Shown: one piece after another, positions 42,833 through 51,883 of the stretch
How positions within the stretch are numbered: the first letter of the stretch is position 1
Layout of the letters: each line of letters opens with the position of its first letter
The notes under the pieces: generated by a model
What the model saw: the letters and a program-made list of their open reading frames with translations, nothing else
What the model was told of the DNA's origin: nothing
The model's database searches: none
Program-made: the position numbers and the translations under genes
NCBI RefSeq assembly: GCF_016863635.1
Contig: NZ_BOPG01000034.1
Coordinates: 62,001 to 126,000, forward strand
DNA from: Virgisporangium aurantiacum
Lineage (GTDB): Bacteria; Actinomycetota; Actinomycetes; Mycobacteriales; Micromonosporaceae
Length of the DNA: 64,000 bases
Direction of reading: 5' to 3'

Positions 42833-44229
42833 GCCGTCTCCTCTCGACCGTTGGGGGAGGCGGCCCGAACACCCGGACCACCACCGCCACGCACGATACG
42901 CCGCAACTTGGGCAGTCGGTCAGCCACCGAACGCTCGGCCCCGTGGTCGCTGGGCCGGTAGTACTCGGTGTCGGTCAGGCCGTCGGGAGCGTACTGCTGG
43001 GTGACAACACCGCGGGGGTCGTCGTGCGGGTAGCGGTAGCCGGCGCCGTGTCCCAGGCCTTTTGCCCCGTAATAGTGTGAGTCGCGAAGGTGGCTCGGGA
43101 CCGAGCCTCCGCGCCCGGCCCGGACGTCGTCGAGGGCCTTGCCGATCGCGGCGGTCACGCGGTTGGACTTCGGCGCGGTGGCCAGGTGGACCACGGCGTG
43201 GGCCAGGTTCAGCTGGGCCTCGGGCAGCCCCACGTACTCCACGGCGTGCGCGGCGGCGTTCGCCACCAACAGTGCCATCGGGTCGGCCATCCCGACGTCC
43301 TCCGACGCGAAGATGATCATGCGGCGGGCGACGAACCGGGCGTCCTCCCCCGCGGCGAGCATCCGGGCCAGGTAGTGCAGGGCGGCGTCCGGGTCCGAGC
43401 CTCGCATGCTCTTGATGAACGCGCTGACCACGTCGTAGTGGGCGTCACCGTCGCGGTCGTAGCGCAGCGCGGCCACGTCGACGGCCTGCTCGGCCGTCGA
43501 CAGGTCTATCTCCTGACGACCGGCCGCGATTGCCGACGCGGCGGCGGCCTCGAGCGCGGTGAGGGCCTTGCGCACGTCGCCGCCGGCGAGCCGGACCAGG
43601 TGATCTTCGGCCTCGGTGGCCAATGAAACAACACCCGCGAGGCCGCGCTCGTCGGCCAACGCGCGGCGCACCAGTCCGCGCACGGCGGCCTCGTCGAGGG
43701 GACGCAGGGTGAGCAGCACGCAGCGCGACAACAGCGGCGAGATGACCGAGAAGTACGGATTCTCCGTGGTGGCCGCCAGCAGCGTGATGGTCCGGTCCTC
43801 GACGGCCGCGAGCAGGGAGTCCTGCTGGGTCTTGCTGAACCGGTGCACCTCGTCGATGAACAGCACGGTCGGGTCGCCGCCGGAGCGGCGCCGGCGGCGC
43901 GCGGTGTCGATGACCGCCCGGACGTCCTTGACGCCCGCGTTCAGCGCCGACATCGCGACGAACGTGCGGCCGCCGGCCTGCGCCACCAGGTGCGCGATCG
44001 TGGTCTTGCCCGAGCCGGGCGGGCCCCACAGGATCACCGACATCGGGCTGGTGCCGGTGACCAGTTGACGCAGCGGGGCGCCCGGGGCGAGCAGATGACC
44101 CTGCCCGACGAGCTCGTCGATGGAGACGGGACGCATCCGCACCGCCAGCGGCGAGTCGTCAGCGGGTGCCGAAAAACCGTCAGCGGGGGCGGCGGCAGCA
44201 CCGGGAAGGTCGAAAAGGCCGTCATCCAC
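42829..44229 (-). CDS. rarA: Replication-associated recombination protein RarA (MgsA), AAA+ ATPase
   Basis: Acts at stalled replication forks. The 466-residue protein has VGQGHLL near residue 41, Walker A LWGPPGSGKTT near 67, Walker B VLFIDEVHRF near 122, sensor 1 ATTENPYF near 155 and the C-terminal tetramerisation domain with MRGSDPDAALHYLARM. GTG start. It is divergent from the GNAT gene, and its stop overlaps the proline-rich gene's start, so the two are cotranscribed. Confidence 0.96.
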   Translation of the reverse strand: MDDGLFDLPGAAAAPADGFSAPADDSPLAVRMRPVSIDELVGQGHLLAPGAPLRQLVTGTSPMSVILWGPPGSGKTTIAHLVAQAGGRTFVAMSALNAGVKDVRAVIDTARRRRRSGGDPTVLFIDEVHRFSKTQQDSLLAAVEDRTITLLAATTENPYFSVISPLLSRCVLLTLRPLDEAAVRGLVRRALADERGLAGVVSLATEAEDHLVRLAGGDVRKALTALEAAAASAIAAGRQEIDLSTAEQAVDVAALRYDRDGDAHYDVVSAFIKSMRGSDPDAALHYLARMLAAGEDARFVARRMIIFASEDVGMADPMALLVANAAAHAVEYVGLPEAQLNLAHAVVHLATAPKSNRVTAAIGKALDDVRAGRGGSVPSHLRDSHYYGAKGLGHGAGYRYPHDDPRGVVTQQYAPDGLTDTEYYRPSDHGAERSVADRLPKLRRIVRGGGGPGVRAASPNGREETA

Positions 44230-44271
44230 GTCGCCGACCCTAGCCGCTCCCCATCCGGAATCGCCGTTGTG

Positions 44272-45006
44272 GTGGACTCCTACGCCGTGGAATACAAGGT
44301 CATCGGCGGGCGGGACGCCCTACTGGCAGCGACCGGCGGCCACCCGTACGTGATGCTCACCACCACCGGCGACGTCACCGGCTACCGGGCCGACGGCCTG
44401 CTCGGCTGGATCGCGCGCGAACCGGACCGGACGCAGGTCTTCGCGCTGGGCGAGGCGGTCGCGGCGGTCGCGTTCGTGCGGCGGATGCGAGGGGACGCGC
44501 GCTGGGTGCACCTGCCGCACCTGACGAAGGCCCAGGTCGCCCCGTTCGACTCCGACGTGCACGACGACTGGGAGCACCTGATCACCCGCACTGCCCCGCC
44601 GCCCGACCCGGCCGGCGTCACGGTCGTGCCCCTGGACCCGGACGCCGATCCGGAGATCGACGCGCTGCTCGACGAGGCGTTCCCGGACAGCACCAGCCGG
44701 CCCGGCGACAGCCGGATCCGCCGCTGGTACGGCGTCCGCGACGGGACGGACCTGGTGGCGGTCGCCGCGGACCGGTCGCGCGGCGGGATCGGGTACATCG
44801 CCGGGGTGGCCGTGCGTCCGGACCACCGGCGGCGGTCGCTCGGCGCGGCGCTCACGACCACGCTCACCCGCCGGCTGTGCGCCGAGTTCGGCGGCTGCTC
44901 GCTGAGCGTCATGTCGGACGCGGACGGGCCGCGTCGCCTCTACGAACGGCTCGGCTACGGCGAACCCCTGGAGCGGACGAGCCTGCGGCTACGCGAACAC
45001 CGGTAG
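44272..45006 (+). CDS. GNAT-family N-acetyltransferase
   Basis: A 244-residue protein. The first half has no clear catalytic motif; the C-terminal 110 residues are a GNAT domain with IAGVAVRPDHRRRSLGAAL (acetyl-CoA loop R-x-x-x-x-L-G form) and DADGPRRLYERLGYG. Substrate unknown. The start is uncertain: GTG 44272 is chosen, 44269 is equivalent, and both lie 40 bases from the divergent rarA start. Its last 18 bases overlap the convergent AraC regulator. Confidence 0.88.
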   Translation: MDSYAVEYKVIGGRDALLAATGGHPYVMLTTTGDVTGYRADGLLGWIAREPDRTQVFALGEAVAAVAFVRRMRGDARWVHLPHLTKAQVAPFDSDVHDDWEHLITRTAPPPDPAGVTVVPLDPDADPEIDALLDEAFPDSTSRPGDSRIRRWYGVRDGTDLVAVAADRSRGGIGYIAGVAVRPDHRRRSLGAALTTTLTRRLCAEFGGCSLSVMSDADGPRRLYERLGYGEPLERTSLRLREHR

Positions 45007-45939
45007 CTCGACGCCCTCGCGGTGCTGCTGCGGGCTGACGCCCAACTCGCGCTTGAACGCCGCGCTCAGCGCGAACGCGGAACCGTAGCCGACCTTGCGG
45101 GCCACCGAGCCGAGCGTCGCCTCGGGCTCGCGGAGCAGGTCGGCCGCCATCGCGAGGCGCCAGCCGGTGAGGAACTTCATCGGCGGCTCGCCGACGAGGT
45201 CGGTGAAGCGCCGGGCGAGCGCCGCCCGCGAGACGCCGGACCCCGCGGCCAGCGAGGCGACGGTCCACGGGTGGGCCGGGTTGTTGTGGATCATGCGCAG
45301 CGCGGGACCAACGACCGGGTCGGTGTGCGCCCGGTACCAGCCGGGCGACCCGGCGTCGGGACGCGCCAGCCAGGCCCGGAGCACCGCGATGAGCAGCAGG
45401 TCGAGCAGCCGGTCGAGCACCGCCTCCTGGCCCGGCTCGTCCTTGACCAGTTCGGCGTTGAGCAGCGGAACCAGCGGGGTGTCGAGAGCGCCGGCCGGCA
45501 TCGTGAGCCGCTTCGGGAGGACGTTGAGCAGGCGCCGGCTGACCTCGCCGTCCATCTGGTAGGTGCCGACCAGCATCAGCGTCGCGCCGTCCGGGTTGGT
45601 GCCCCAGCTGCGCACGCCGAGAGTCATCTCGTCGGTGAGGCTGCGGCCGTCGGGCGTGGTGCAGCGCTCGCCGGGGTGGATGACGACCTGCGGCCGGGTG
45701 TCCGGGGCGTCGGCCACCGTGTACGGGTCGCGGCCGCAGACGACCATGATCTCGCCGGGTCGCAGGTGCTCGGCCGGGGCGTCGTCGGGCCGCACCCAGG
45801 CGTCGCCGCGCACCATCGCGACCACGCAGAGCGGCGCCTCGTCCTGGATCCGCACCGACCACGGCGGGTCGAGCAGCGCCCGGATCAGGAACGCGTTGCG
45901 GGCGCGCGGCCCGTCGAGCAGTGAGGCGAGGGCGTCCAT
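44989..45939 (-). CDS. AraC-family transcriptional regulator with cupin sensor domain
   Basis: A 316-residue regulator. The N-terminal 190 residues form a cupin-type sensor (PPWSVRIQDEAPLCVVAMVRG, HPGERCTT). The C-terminal 100 residues hold two helix-turn-helix units: WTVASLAAGSGVSRAALARRF and EATLGSVARKVGYGSAFALSAAFK. It is divergent from the NmrA-type reductase, 75 bases apart, and probably controls it. Ligand unknown. Confidence 0.94.
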   Translation of the reverse strand: MDALASLLDGPRARNAFLIRALLDPPWSVRIQDEAPLCVVAMVRGDAWVRPDDAPAEHLRPGEIMVVCGRDPYTVADAPDTRPQVVIHPGERCTTPDGRSLTDEMTLGVRSWGTNPDGATLMLVGTYQMDGEVSRRLLNVLPKRLTMPAGALDTPLVPLLNAELVKDEPGQEAVLDRLLDLLLIAVLRAWLARPDAGSPGWYRAHTDPVVGPALRMIHNNPAHPWTVASLAAGSGVSRAALARRFTDLVGEPPMKFLTGWRLAMAADLLREPEATLGSVARKVGYGSAFALSAAFKRELGVSPQQHREGVELPVFA

Positions 45940-46014
45940 GGGTGTAGACGATCGCGCATGGGCGCGCGGTTCTCAACCATGTTCGGGGTGCCGCTTTCAT
46001 ACGACGCTCGATGC

Positions 46015-46830
46015 ATGACCGAACTGACACTGGTTCTCGGCGGCACCGGCAAGACCGGACGCCGCGTCGCGCAGCACCTCGCCGACCGCGACCGGGCGGT
46101 CCGCATCGGGTCCCGGGCCGGCCGGCCCCCGTTCGACTGGGACGACCTGACCACGTGGGAGCCCGCCGTGCAGGGCGTCACCGCGATGTACGTCACCTAC
46201 CAGCCCGACCTGGCGTTCCCCGGCGCCGCCGAGCAGATCGGCGCCTTCACCAAGCTCGCGGTGGCCGCCGGTACCCGGCGCATCGTGCTGCTCTCCGGCC
46301 GCGGCGAGGAGGAGTGCTGGCCGGCCGAGGACGCCGTGCGCGGCAGCGGCGTCGAGTGGACGATCCTGCGGGCCAGCTGGTTCGCGCAGAACTTCTCCGA
46401 GTCGTTCCTGCTGCCGTCGGTGCTGGCGGGCGTCGTGGCGCTCCCGAGCCCGGACGTGCCCGAGCCGTTCATCGACGTGGCCGACATCGCCGCGGTAGCG
46501 GCCGCCGCCCTGACCTCTGAAGATCATATTGGACGCGTGTACGAGCTGACCGGTCCCCGCCTGGTCACGTTCGCCGAGGCGACGGCCGAGATCGCCGCGG
46601 CGACCGGTCGCCCGGTCCGCTACCAGCCCGTGTCGGTCGACGAGTACGCCGGCGCGGCCGCCGAGTTCGTCGGCCCGGAGGCCGCTCCAGCGGTGGCGGC
46701 CCTGTTCGCCAAGGTCCTCGACGGCCGCAACGCCAGCGTCTCCCCCGAGGTCGAACGCATCCTCGCCCGCCCCGCGCGGGACTTCCGCGCCGTGGTCGCG
46801 GAGGCCGCAAAGTCCGGCGCGTGGCGGTAA
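46015..46830 (+). CDS. NmrA-like NAD(P)-binding reductase
   Basis: A 271-residue Rossmann protein. It begins LTLVLGGTGKTGRRVAQHL, a clear nucleotide-binding loop, and continues as an atypical short-chain dehydrogenase with VEWTILRASWFAQNFSE and DVADIAAVAAAAL. Proteins of this type include NAD(P)H-dependent quinone reductases and redox sensors. Start taken at ATG 46015; an earlier ATG at 45958 would run into the shared promoter region. Likely target of the divergent AraC regulator. Confidence 0.92.
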   Translation: MTELTLVLGGTGKTGRRVAQHLADRDRAVRIGSRAGRPPFDWDDLTTWEPAVQGVTAMYVTYQPDLAFPGAAEQIGAFTKLAVAAGTRRIVLLSGRGEEECWPAEDAVRGSGVEWTILRASWFAQNFSESFLLPSVLAGVVALPSPDVPEPFIDVADIAAVAAAALTSEDHIGRVYELTGPRLVTFAEATAEIAAATGRPVRYQPVSVDEYAGAAAEFVGPEAAPAVAALFAKVLDGRNASVSPEVERILARPARDFRAVVAEAAKSGAWR

Positions 46831-46835
46831 CGCCC

Positions 46836-46918
46836 CAAGATCGCGGTCGATCTTGCAGTTGTGGTGGTACCCAAAACGGGGCAAGCCAGGGCGAACCTGG
46901 CACCACAACTGCAAGATC
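46836..46918. terminator. 18-bp perfect inverted repeat between convergent genes
   Basis: GATCTTGCAGTTGTGGTG at 46849-46866 pairs exactly with 46901-46918. A second nested pair, CAAGATCG and CGATCTTG (46836-46843, 46848-46855), offers an alternative fold at the left end. The right arm ends in the stop region of the next gene. It fits a bidirectional terminator and shares its ends with the elements at 2838 and 54612. Confidence 0.6.
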
Positions 46919-47744
46919 AACGCGGGAGGGTGAGGTGCGGTTCCAGATCGGGGAAGTGGGACAGGAGGTAGCCGGAGTCGAGGTGGATTTTGGCGGGGCG
47001 GGTCAGCGCGCTGTCGGAGAGTTTTCCCGCGGGGACGCGGGACGGGTCCAGGCCGTTTCGGAGGGCGGTTCGGATGCCCAGTTCGTGGCGGCTCATGGGG
47101 GTCAGGCCGGCGACGTTGACGACGCCGGTCAGGTCGGACCCGGCGAGCGCCAGCAGGGCGGCCGCCAGGCCGCCGACGGGTACGGGGCAGCGGATCTCGT
47201 CGACGAACAGGGCGCCGGGAGCCTCCCCACGGGTCATGGCCAGGGCGGTCTGCTCGTGGCGGGACAGGGGCGCGACGCCGTCGGAGACGATCAGCGAGGT
47301 GCGGGCGAGCACGGCGTCCGGGCACACCGCCGACACGGCGGCCTCGGCCGCCGCCTTCGCGGCCCCGTACGGGAAGACCGGGGACGGGTCGTCGGCCTCG
47401 GTGTAGGGCTCGGGCCGTCCGGCGTGCACCGCGTCGGAGCTGACGTGGACCAGGCGGGCGCCCACGACCGCGGCGGCCGCGGCGACGTGGGCGGCGCCGC
47501 GGACGTTCACCGGCCAGCTGGCCTGGGCCGGTCCGCCGGCGTTGCCCAGCGCGGCGGCGACGTTGATCACGGCGGCGGGGCGTACCGAGGCGAACCGGGA
47601 CACGACCGCGGCGCGGTCGGTGATGTCCAGGCCGGTCCGCCGCGACGCGCCCACCACGGCCCAGCGGCTGTAGACGGAGTTACGCCGGAGAGCGTCTCCC
47701 GCGTATCCCGAAAGCCCGACGACCAGCAGGACCTCGCGCGACAA
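46917..47744 (-). CDS. RmlD-like NAD-dependent sugar-nucleotide reductase/epimerase
   Basis: A 275-residue extended short-chain dehydrogenase. GLSGYAGDALR near residue 10 is the nucleotide loop, GLDITDRAAV and VINVAAALGNAGG follow, and YGAAKAAAE carries the catalytic Tyr and Lys. Closest type is dTDP-4-dehydrorhamnose reductase; the substrate is not certain and no rml genes are nearby. The TTG start lies 13 bases after aspS, so they are cotranscribed. Confidence 0.88.
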   Translation of the reverse strand: MSREVLLVVGLSGYAGDALRRNSVYSRWAVVGASRRTGLDITDRAAVVSRFASVRPAAVINVAAALGNAGGPAQASWPVNVRGAAHVAAAAAVVGARLVHVSSDAVHAGRPEPYTEADDPSPVFPYGAAKAAAEAAVSAVCPDAVLARTSLIVSDGVAPLSRHEQTALAMTRGEAPGALFVDEIRCPVPVGGLAAALLALAGSDLTGVVNVAGLTPMSRHELGIRTALRNGLDPSRVPAGKLSDSALTRPAKIHLDSGYLLSHFPDLEPHLTLPR

Positions 47745-47757
47745 CAGCGACCACCGA

Positions 47758-49578
47758 TTACGCCGGCGCGACCGGAGCCGCGACGCCCGCGGTGCCGGTG
47801 GCCGCGCCCGACGCGGAGCCCGACGCCGGGCCCGACGGCTTCGGTTTGGCGTCGACGCCGGCCTCCAGGCGCTGCTGCGCGGTGATCGGCGTGGGGGCGC
47901 CGGTGAGCGGGTCGAAGCCGCCGCGGGTCTTCGGGAACGCGATCACCTCGCGGATCGACTCGGCGCCCGCCAGCAGCATCGTGACGCGGTCCCAGCCGAA
48001 CGCGATGCCGCCGTGCGGGGGCGGGCCGAACTTGAACGCCTCCAGCAGGAAGCCGAACTTCTCCTCGGCCTCGTCGGGGGTGATGCCGAGCAGGTCGAAC
48101 ACCCGCCGCTGCACGTCGCCGCGGTGGATACGGATCGAGCCGCCGCCGATCTCGTTGCCGTTGCAGACGATGTCGTAGGCGTAGGCGAGGGCGTCGCCGG
48201 GCTTCTGGTCGAACGTCGCCATCCACTCGTCGGTGGGCGAGGTGAAGGGGTGGTGGACGGCCGTCCAGCCGTCGTCGGTCGGCTCGAACATCGGCGCGTC
48301 GACGACCCAGCAGAACGCCCAGGCGTCCCGGTCGACCAGGTTGGCCCGGTTGGCGATCTCGACGCGGGCGGCACCGAGCAGTTCCTGCGCCTCGCGGCGG
48401 TTGGTCGACGCGGCGAAGAACACGGCGTCGCCGGGCTTGGCGCCGACGGCGTCGGCGAGGCCGCCGAGGTGGGCTTCGCTGAGGTTCTTGGCGACGGGGC
48501 CGCGGGGCTCGCCGGTCTCCGCGTCGAGCACGACGTACGCGAGGCCCCTGGCGCCGCGGGCCTTGGCCCAGTCCTGCCAGCCGTCGAGTTCGCGCCTCGT
48601 TTGCGAGGCGCCGCCCGGCATCACCACGGCGCCGACGTAGCCGCCGGCGTCGATCGCCGCCGCGAAGACGCGGAAGGCGGTGCTGCTGAGATATTCGGAC
48701 AGATCGGTCAGCTCGACGCCGTAGCGCAGGTCGGGCTTGTCGGAGCCGTAGCGGGACATCGCGTCGTGCCAGGTCAGGCGCGGGATCGGGGTGGTGATCT
48801 CGTGGCCGGCGAGCTCCTTCCAGAGCGCCTGGACCAGCGTCTCGCCGAGCTCGATCACGTCGTCCTGGGTGACGAACGACATCTCGATGTCGAGCTGGGT
48901 GAACTCGGGCTGGCGGTCGGCGCGGAAGTCCTCGTCGCGGTAGCAGCGGGCGATCTGGTAGTACCGCTCCATCCCGGCGACCATCAGCAGCTGCTTGAAC
49001 AGCTGCGGCGACTGCGGGAGCGCGTACCAGGTGCCCGGCTGCAGCCGCACCGGCACGAGGAAGTCGCGGGCGCCCTCGGGGGTGGAGCGGGTGAGCGTCG
49101 GGGTCTCGATCTCGAGGAAGTTGCGGGCGTGCAGCACCTCGCGGGCGATCTGGTTCGCTCGCGAGCGCAGGCGGATGGCGCCGGCCGGGCCGCCGCGGCG
49201 CAGGTCGAGGTAGCGGTAGCGCAGGCGGATGTCGTCGCCGGCGTCGACGTTGTCGTCGACGGGGATCGGGAGTGGGGCGGCCTCCGAGAGGACCGTGAGT
49301 TCTGCCGCGACGACCTCGATCTCGCCGGTGGGCAGTTCGGGGTTCTCGTTTCCGGCGGGGCGGGCCGTCACCTCGCCGACGACCTTGATGCAGAACTCGT
49401 TCCGCAGCGAGTGGGCGTCGTCTTCACGGAAGACCACCTGGACGATCCCGGACGCGTCGCGCAGATCCACGAAGATGACGCCGCCGTGGTCCCGGCGGCG
49501 GGCCACCCAGCCGGCGAGCGTGACGGTGGTGCCGGCGTGCGACGCGCGCAGCGTACCGGCGTCGTGGCTACGGATCAC
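47758..49578 (-). CDS. aspS: Aspartyl-tRNA synthetase
   Basis: A 606-residue class II synthetase of the bacterial type. The N-terminal anticodon-binding barrel has TLAGWVARRRDHGGVIFVDLRD. Class II motif 2 follows (YYQIARCYRDEDFRADRQPEFTQLD in segments) and motif 3 is GGIAFGWDRV. A bacterial insertion domain lies between. The C-terminus ends in a Pro/Ala/Gly tail. In many actinobacteria this enzyme also charges tRNA-Asn and GatCAB completes the job; that is not tested here. Confidence 0.97.
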   Translation of the reverse strand: MIRSHDAGTLRASHAGTTVTLAGWVARRRDHGGVIFVDLRDASGIVQVVFREDDAHSLRNEFCIKVVGEVTARPAGNENPELPTGEIEVVAAELTVLSEAAPLPIPVDDNVDAGDDIRLRYRYLDLRRGGPAGAIRLRSRANQIAREVLHARNFLEIETPTLTRSTPEGARDFLVPVRLQPGTWYALPQSPQLFKQLLMVAGMERYYQIARCYRDEDFRADRQPEFTQLDIEMSFVTQDDVIELGETLVQALWKELAGHEITTPIPRLTWHDAMSRYGSDKPDLRYGVELTDLSEYLSSTAFRVFAAAIDAGGYVGAVVMPGGASQTRRELDGWQDWAKARGARGLAYVVLDAETGEPRGPVAKNLSEAHLGGLADAVGAKPGDAVFFAASTNRREAQELLGAARVEIANRANLVDRDAWAFCWVVDAPMFEPTDDGWTAVHHPFTSPTDEWMATFDQKPGDALAYAYDIVCNGNEIGGGSIRIHRGDVQRRVFDLLGITPDEAEEKFGFLLEAFKFGPPPHGGIAFGWDRVTMLLAGAESIREVIAFPKTRGGFDPLTGAPTPITAQQRLEAGVDAKPKPSGPASGSASGAATGTAGVAAPVAPA

Positions 49579-49656
49579 GGTGGAACTCCCTGTCGGCGTT
49601 GATCGGACCGTCGGTCATTCTCTCAGGCGCTTCGGGCGTGCCGCTCGCGGCACGCC

Positions 49657-51276
49657 TCACGACTCGTGTTCGTGCAGGCCCCCGGCCGCCACGTGGATGA
49701 ACACCGCGCCCACCTCGTCGACGGTCTCGGGCGTCTCCACGTACCCGTCCACCGCTTTGACCACCGTCTCCAGCGCCGCCCGGTCCTTCTCCCGCCCGTA
49801 CGAGACGATGCTGAGCTGCACCGGGCGCTTCGGGTCCCGCGCCGCCGCCAGCGCCGTCGCCAGCTGGGGTGCGTCGACGGGGGTCTCGTCCCGCCCGTCG
49901 GTGAACACGAAGACCTGGTTCGGCATGCCGTCGACGTAGGAGTCCCGCGCGGTCGTGTACGCGGCCAGGATCGTGTCGTACAGGCCGGTGCCGGTGTCGC
50001 GGGCGGCGAGGCCGTCGACCGCCGCCGTCCACGCGGCCCGGTGGTCCGGGGTCAGCGGGGCCGGTTGCAGCACCACCCGGTGTGCGGCGCCGAACTCCCA
50101 CAGGCCCACCCGGGCGTCGTCGGGCAGCAGCGTGCCCAGCGACCGGCCGCCCTGCCGGACCAGGTCGATCACCGGTGTGTTGGTGCCCGGGGCCGGTGAC
50201 GCCATCGAGCCGGAGGTGTCGACGACCATGAGCAGGCTGGTGCGCCGGTCGGCCGGGTACCAGGTGGCGAACACGTGGTCGACGTGGTGCGCGCCGAGCA
50301 CGTCGAACGGCTTGGCGGCGAGGCCGGGCAGCGGGCTCACCGGCGCGCCGGCCACCGGCAGCGTGTCGGCCCGGCGCAGCTTCGCCGCCGCCAGCGCCTC
50401 GTCGGCGCGGGTGCCGCGGAGCGCGTCGAGCAGGCGGGTGACCGCCGCCTGGTTGTCCATGGCCGCATTCGTCGGCAGGAACGCGTACCGCAGCACCGCG
50501 CTGCGGTCGGCGCCGGTCAGGTACGTCATGCCGGCCGGCAGGCCCGCCTCGCCGAGGAGCGCGTACTCGGCCACCAGGCCGACCTCGCCGGATTGGGTGG
50601 GCAGCGCCGGCTTGTCCCCGGCGACCGTCCGGGTGTGCGGCAGCGCGCGGCTGAGCGCGAGCGACGACGCGTCCATCCCCTGCGCCACCCAGACGCCCTC
50701 GCCGATCGCACCGGCGGCGACCAGGCCCTCGCCGGACCCGGCCGGGTCGCGGACCGCGAGCTTCACCCCGGCCGGGTCGCCGACGAGCCCGGCGAGCCCC
50801 AGCCAGGAGCCGCCGGCCGTGCGCACGCGGCCGGCGGTGTCGGCGTCGGTGACCATGAAGATCGGGCTGGTGGCGATCACCGTGCCCGATCCGAGGGTGC
50901 CCTTCGGCGCCAGTTGGAGGCGTCCGGCGGCGGCGGTCCAGGAGGCGTCGTCGGGGATCCAGACGTCCGCCCCCAGCTGGGCGGCGCGGCTGGGCGCGGC
51001 CCGGCCGTCGACCACGTCGAGGGTGACGTCGAGGCAGTCGTCGCCGGCTTGCAGCGCGGGCTTCAGGTACTCGATCACGGGAGCGAACGACGCCGCGGCG
51101 ACCACGCGCACGTCCGTCGCGCACCCGCCGTCGGCGGTTCCGGTCGGCGTGCCGCGCCGGGCGTAGACGGTGGCGGCGACCGCCAGCGCGGTGATCAGGA
51201 CGATCGCGCCGAGGGTGCCGAGGACCGACGCGCTCATGAGGCGCTTCGGCCGGTGCCTCCCCATCGTTGGTCCCAT
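49657..51276 (-). CDS. Membrane-anchored solute-binding domain fused to VWA domain
   Basis: A 539-residue protein. A basic start and one membrane helix (about residues 17-37) precede an extracytoplasmic part. Residues 50-310 resemble a periplasmic solute-binding domain (VVAAASFAPVIEYLKPAL). Residues 335-530 are a von Willebrand A domain with an intact metal site: LMVVDTSGSMA, a Thr in RDTGTGLYDT, and FTDGRDE. VWA domains mediate metal-dependent adhesion or assembly. Ligand unknown. The start may be the first or second ATG, four residues apart. Confidence 0.88.
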   Translation of the reverse strand: MGPTMGRHRPKRLMSASVLGTLGAIVLITALAVAATVYARRGTPTGTADGGCATDVRVVAAASFAPVIEYLKPALQAGDDCLDVTLDVVDGRAAPSRAAQLGADVWIPDDASWTAAAGRLQLAPKGTLGSGTVIATSPIFMVTDADTAGRVRTAGGSWLGLAGLVGDPAGVKLAVRDPAGSGEGLVAAGAIGEGVWVAQGMDASSLALSRALPHTRTVAGDKPALPTQSGEVGLVAEYALLGEAGLPAGMTYLTGADRSAVLRYAFLPTNAAMDNQAAVTRLLDALRGTRADEALAAAKLRRADTLPVAGAPVSPLPGLAAKPFDVLGAHHVDHVFATWYPADRRTSLLMVVDTSGSMASPAPGTNTPVIDLVRQGGRSLGTLLPDDARVGLWEFGAAHRVVLQPAPLTPDHRAAWTAAVDGLAARDTGTGLYDTILAAYTTARDSYVDGMPNQVFVFTDGRDETPVDAPQLATALAAARDPKRPVQLSIVSYGREKDRAALETVVKAVDGYVETPETVDEVGAVFIHVAAGGLHEHES

Positions 51277-51482
51277 CGATACGCGGCGGCTGTTGAAGAG
51301 GCCACCCTAACGAGTGCCCCGAGGGCAATCGATCGGTCGAATACCCGCCCGGAATGGGCCGTCCGGCCACACCTCCGTGCCCGCGACTCTGCCGGCCGTT
51401 CTCGCCGATTCGGCCACGGCCGGACGTAACGCGTCGGAAACTTCATCCTGCGACGATCCAAGCCCCGCGAGGAGGTGCCCGG

Positions 51483-51785
51483 ATGTTCCTCACCCGCCAC
51501 GAGCAGGAGCGGTTGATGATCCACGTCGCCGCGGAGCTCGCCTGGAAACGGCGCGGTCGGGGCCTGCGGCTGAACTATCCCGAGGCGGTCGCGGTGATCA
51601 CCGCGTTCCTGCTCGAAGGCGCCCGCGACGGCCGCACCGTCGCCGACCTGATGTCCGCCGGTCGCACCGTCCTCACCCGTGACGACGTGCAGGACGGCAT
51701 TCCCGAGATGCTCGCGGAGGTGCAGGTGGAGGCCACGTTCCCGGACGGCACCAAGCTCGTCACTGTGCACGGGCCGATCCCGTGA
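51483..51785 (+). CDS. ureA: Urease gamma subunit
   Basis: The 100-residue smallest urease subunit. It has FLTRHEQERLMIHVAAELA, the conserved LNYPEAVAVITAFLLEGARDG, and DDVQDGIPEMLAEVQVEATFPDGTKLV, all family hallmarks. ATG start with AGGAGGTG seven bases upstream, the best ribosome site in the operon. First gene of ureA-B-C-F-G-D; the 200-base region upstream has no promoter I can support. Confidence 0.97.
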   Translation: MFLTRHEQERLMIHVAAELAWKRRGRGLRLNYPEAVAVITAFLLEGARDGRTVADLMSAGRTVLTRDDVQDGIPEMLAEVQVEATFPDGTKLVTVHGPIP

Positions 51786-51883
51786 CCGAGCACTTGTGCG
51801 AGGTCACCATCCGGCTCAGCGGAGTCGATCCGCTCGCGGATCGGCTCCGAGGCTTCACGTCGCGGAGCGAGGTGAAGCCGTGA
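51782..51883 (+). CDS. Candidate 33-residue coupling ORF between ureA and ureB
   Basis: A GTG overlapping the ureA stop (GTGA) opens a 33-codon frame (VTEHLCEVTIRL ... SRSEVKP) that ends by overlapping the ureB GTG (GTGA again). Ribosomes finishing ureA could thus reach ureB through this frame. Two hairpins lie inside it. It has no match I recognise; it may be a translational bridge, a real peptide, or a chance open frame. Confidence 0.4.
   Translation: MTEHLCEVTIRLSGVDPLADRLRGFTSRSEVKP
51826..51879 (+). promoter_or_regulatory. Two hairpins covering the ureB ribosome binding site
   Basis: CGATCCG (51826-51832) pairs with CGGATCG (51837-51843). GGCTTCAC (51851-51858) pairs with GTGAAGCC (51872-51879). 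The second stem includes part of the GAGGTG Shine-Dalgarno and ends at the base before the ureB GTG, so it may limit free initiation at ureB. Confidence 0.55.

Noticed and set aside
51277..51482. Promoter for the urease operon
   Set aside because: No pair of -35 and -10 boxes with acceptable spacing could be defended.
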